Source of the DNA: JANQPX01 sp050633905
GTDB lineage: Bacteria; Pseudomonadota; Alphaproteobacteria; Geminicoccales; Geminicoccaceae
DNA: 64,000 nt
NCBI GenBank assembly: GCA_050633905.1
Contig: JBOEHJ010000050.1
Location: 110,007-174,006 of the forward strand
Direction of reading: 5' to 3'
Each line of letters starts with the position of its first letter. Position 1 is the first letter of the stretch. Below the pieces are notes generated by a model. The model had not been told where the DNA came from. It worked only from the letters and a program-made list of their open reading frames with translations, and made no database searches. Below, piece after piece: positions 62,064 to 64,000 of this stretch. The position numbers and the translations under genes are program-made.

Positions 62064-62110
62064 ATCAACGTTAGCAAACTGGCTTGGTCGATCTGTTTGC
62101 TAACGTTGAT
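62064..62110. repeat. 16-bp perfect inverted repeat upstream of the DoxX-NDH2 gene
   Basis: ATCAACGTTAGCAAAC (62064-62079) and GTTTGCTAACGTTGAT (62095-62110) are exact complements around a 15-nt spacer. Each arm also contains the palindrome AACGTT. There is no T-run on either side, so an operator for a dimeric regulator, or an mRNA leader hairpin, is more likely than a terminator. It sits between the glutamine amidotransferase stop and the fusion gene start. Confidence 0.85.
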
Positions 62111-62232
62111 ACAGAGCAGGATAAGGCGACGTCTTTGCAAGATGTTGGAGGCTAATCTGCGGAGCCTAGCGCATGCCGTTAACAATCCTCCGACCACCAA
62201 GTAACTCTTCTTTCATCCAGCGATGCTGATCG

Positions 62233-63057
62233 TTAGGTCGAAACGCGCGCCAATTCTTCGCCACCTTTAACCGCGATCGCCGTGCCTTCATCGAGAGGTT
62301 CCCATCCCTTCTCACCGAGTGGCACGCTCGCGAACAAAATCGCCTCCTGGCAGCTGAAGCCGACGCGCAGCCCATCACAAGTAAGCTCCGTCGATGGATC
62401 ACATGTTTTGCCGCTGCGCATGCTGAGGCCAGGCGGCTCGGCGTCGCCGAAACTGCCGTCCTCTCGCTCATGAATGCGCCGGTGCGCATGGACGAACAGG
62501 ACATCGCCATCGCCGTAGAGAAGATTGCAGGTGCCATAGGTCTGCAAATCACTTGCAAAGGCGGCGAACACCTCAAGTCGCGTTTCCCAAGGCGGCAAGT
62601 CGCCAGGCTGGGTCGACATCGCCCGCATGCGCTCCAGCAACATGCAAAAGGCGAGCTCCGAATCCGTGTCGCCAATCGGATGATGCGTTAGGTCTTTGCC
62701 AGGGTTTTTGTGGTGGATGCCTTTGAGGGTGCCGTTATGAGCGAAAATGTGAACCCTGCCGGACTGAGCCCGGCGGAAAGGATGGGTATTACGTAGTGCA
62801 GGTTGACCGATCGTCGCTAGGCGGACATGGGCGATCACACAGTCGCTCTCGATGTCCTGTCGTGCGATGAAATCGACCCAGGGGCTATCCGCAGCTGGTT
62901 CCGGTTCCTTCACCAAGAAGGCCTCCCGATCCTGGAAGTAAGCAATGCCCCATCCCGAACGGTTGCTGCGGGTGTGAGCACCATGTCTGGCGAATTCGGG
63001 GAGGGAATAACGAACCGTCGAGGGACGGTTGCTTGACATGGCAAAGAGTTCACACAT
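62233..63057 (-). CDS. Class II glutamine amidotransferase (YafJ-like)
   Basis: 274 residues. The start MCELFAMSSN exposes Cys2 as the N-terminal nucleophile after Met removal. Further family motifs are HGAHTRSNRSGWGIAYF, VIAHVRLATIGQPALRNTHPF, FAHNGTL and the DTDSELAF segment. It hydrolyses a gamma-glutamyl amide; physiological substrates of this stand-alone group are poorly defined. Single gene. Confidence 0.92.
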   Translation of the reverse strand: MCELFAMSSNRPSTVRYSLPEFARHGAHTRSNRSGWGIAYFQDREAFLVKEPEPAADSPWVDFIARQDIESDCVIAHVRLATIGQPALRNTHPFRRAQSGRVHIFAHNGTLKGIHHKNPGKDLTHHPIGDTDSELAFCMLLERMRAMSTQPGDLPPWETRLEVFAAFASDLQTYGTCNLLYGDGDVLFVHAHRRIHEREDGSFGDAEPPGLSMRSGKTCDPSTELTCDGLRVGFSCQEAILFASVPLGEKGWEPLDEGTAIAVKGGEELARVST

Positions 63058-63409
63058 CTGGTTCTCTCACGATCGTCTTCGTTCTAATCTCAGGCCGCGT
63101 ACGGCGGATTTTGACAAGGCATCACAAGCTATAAGTGCTTGGTCTAAGACGGATTTGGTCTGTTGTGGGCATCTGCATCCACCCCTTCGTCTCCCGATAC
63201 CCAGCCTCAGCGCTCGTCTCTGATCACCCATTCTCGGATAGGCAGAGTTGTTGAGGCAATAAACAAGATCGTTACCCACGATCCACTAACCCCACCCTGC
63301 CTCATCAAAACGAAAGAGGCGGCCCGCATAACGAGCCGCCTCCCAGTCTCATTCCCCCGATGCCGACAACATCGGAAAAAGTCTACGCAGGTGGCCGTGC
63401 CACCCGTGA
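63058..63409. other. Gap between glutamine amidotransferase and PhoX genes
   Basis: Contains the amidotransferase promoter and the PhoX terminator (63316-63342). No gene is supported. Confidence 0.5.
63316..63342 (-). terminator. Terminator of the PhoX-family gene
   Basis: GAGGCGGC and GCCGCCTC form a perfect 8-bp stem with an 11-nt loop, 68 nt past the stop; on the minus strand TTTCGTTTTG follows. Confidence 0.75.
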
Positions 63410-64000
63410 TTAACCGATGGCGCCGCCGTCATCACGGCGTACAGCCACAATTGCCGATCGAGGTGTGCTGTCGCCACCATCGGGCCAGTGAGAATCGCCC
63501 TTTTCACCGGGATGCTGAACGCCAACGAAGACAGTTCTGCGATCGGCCGCCCAGGCAATGCCGGTAATCTCGGCTTGTTTCGGACCGACGAGGAAGCGGC
63601 GGATTTCACCGGTTGTCGGATCGCCGATGAGCATTTGGTTGTTACCTTGACCGGCAAAGTCGTCTTCGTTGGTATAATTGCCGTCGGTCTGGATCCAAAG
63701 GAGGCCCTTATCATCGAATGAAATGCCGTCCGGCGAGTTGAACATATTGCCTTCGTTAACGTTCCTCGAACCACTGTTCGCGTCTTCATGAACGGTAGGA
63801 TTGCCCGCCATGACGAACAGATCCCACTTGAAGGTATCCGCCGTGTGGTCGCCGTTCGAGGGCCACCAGCGAACGATCTGACCATATTTGTTGGCCTCGC
63901 GCGGATTAGGACCGCCGACCGGTGTATCGTCGCCACCAGCATTCGGCTTGATGCCACGGTTCTTGTTGTTGGTGAGCGCGCAATAGACCTCGGCTTTCAG
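63410..64000 (-). CDS. PhoX-family (DUF839) phosphatase, C-terminal part; 5' end outside window
   Basis: The last 196 residues are visible and open to the right edge. They contain AEVYCALTNNKNRGIKPNAG, GQIVRWWPSNGDHTADTFKW, SPDGISFDDKGLLWIQTDG and EITGIAWAADRRTVFVGVQHPGE, which are hallmark stretches of the PhoX beta-propeller. PhoX enzymes are calcium- and iron-dependent, usually Tat-exported phosphatases that release phosphate from organic esters; the signal lies outside the window. Note the DUF839 family also contains members without proven phosphatase activity. Confidence 0.93.
   Translation of the reverse strand: MKAEVYCALTNNKNRGIKPNAGGDDTPVGGPNPREANKYGQIVRWWPSNGDHTADTFKWDLFVMAGNPTVHEDANSGSRNVNEGNMFNSPDGISFDDKGLLWIQTDGNYTNEDDFAGQGNNQMLIGDPTTGEIRRFLVGPKQAEITGIAWAADRRTVFVGVQHPGEKGDSHWPDGGDSTPRSAIVAVRRDDGGAIG

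Noticed and set aside
1..64000. CRISPR arrays, tRNA or rRNA genes, insertion sequences
   Set aside because: No regularly spaced direct repeats with unique spacers, no tRNA cloverleaf signals in the gaps and no transposase-like protein were seen; the only regular repeat is inside the flotillin coding sequence.

Overview
The window looks like chromosome from a GC-rich alphaproteobacterium. The SAM-II riboswitch in front of metX/metW, the ETF:ubiquinone oxidoreductase, the BKACE (DUF849) gene and the tripartite (TTT and TAXI-type) transporters all fit that class. I cannot name the genus; a Rhodospirillales- or Geminicoccales-like soil or marine heterotroph is my guess. I see no tRNA, rRNA, CRISPR array, insertion sequence or phage gene.

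Layout. 1-2.2 kb: a partial BKACE gene divergent from an MFS exporter. 2.2-12.8 kb: core genes (moaB, a Slt-type lytic transglycosylase, family-4 uracil-DNA glycosylase, ETF-QO, a TPR protein, ispE, then SAM-II riboswitch plus terminator, metX and metW). 12.8-16.6 kb: an oxidoreductase/isomerase pair divergent from an 8-oxoguanine deaminase-like amidohydrolase. 16.7-23.3 kb: carbonic anhydrase, trpS, a DUF2333 protein, nfu, tsaB, rimI, an orphan gspG pseudopilin and an HD-domain nucleotidase.

23.8-47.3 kb: a leftward block of about 20 genes that I read as one catabolic and transport system. It holds a substrate-binding protein, an iron-type alcohol dehydrogenase, an AraC regulator, LivH, LivM, LivG, a LivF::Tm-1-like fusion, a Tm-1-associated TIM-barrel protein, a 1035-residue flotillin with a very regular 11-residue repeat, two SRPBCC proteins, a molybdenum hydroxylase (FAD subunit, 2Fe-2S subunit, and a large subunit split over two genes), a MoxR ATPase, a VWA protein, and three hydrolases, the last an SMP-30::isochorismatase fusion. 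Many genes overlap by 1-8 nt. The logic suggests import of an organic substrate, hydroxylation by the molybdenum enzyme (matured or remodelled by MoxR/VWA and perhaps scaffolded by the flotillin), then hydrolytic opening and alcohol oxidation. The substrate is unknown.

47.8-64 kb: glpD; an apparently AT-richer two-gene unit encoding an acyl carrier protein and a citrate synthase that overlap by 4 nt; a TAXI-type binding-protein gene with two in-frame stops; a second iron alcohol dehydrogenase; a PrpF/GalD-like isomerase; a TctA-TctB fusion and TctC; a second Gfo/Idh/MocA oxidoreductase; a DoxX-DoxX-NDH2 fusion with a 16-bp inverted repeat upstream; a class II glutamine amidotransferase; and a partial PhoX-family gene at the right edge.

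The best candidates for undescribed biology are the flotillin-containing molybdenum hydroxylase locus and the ACP-citrate synthase pair.
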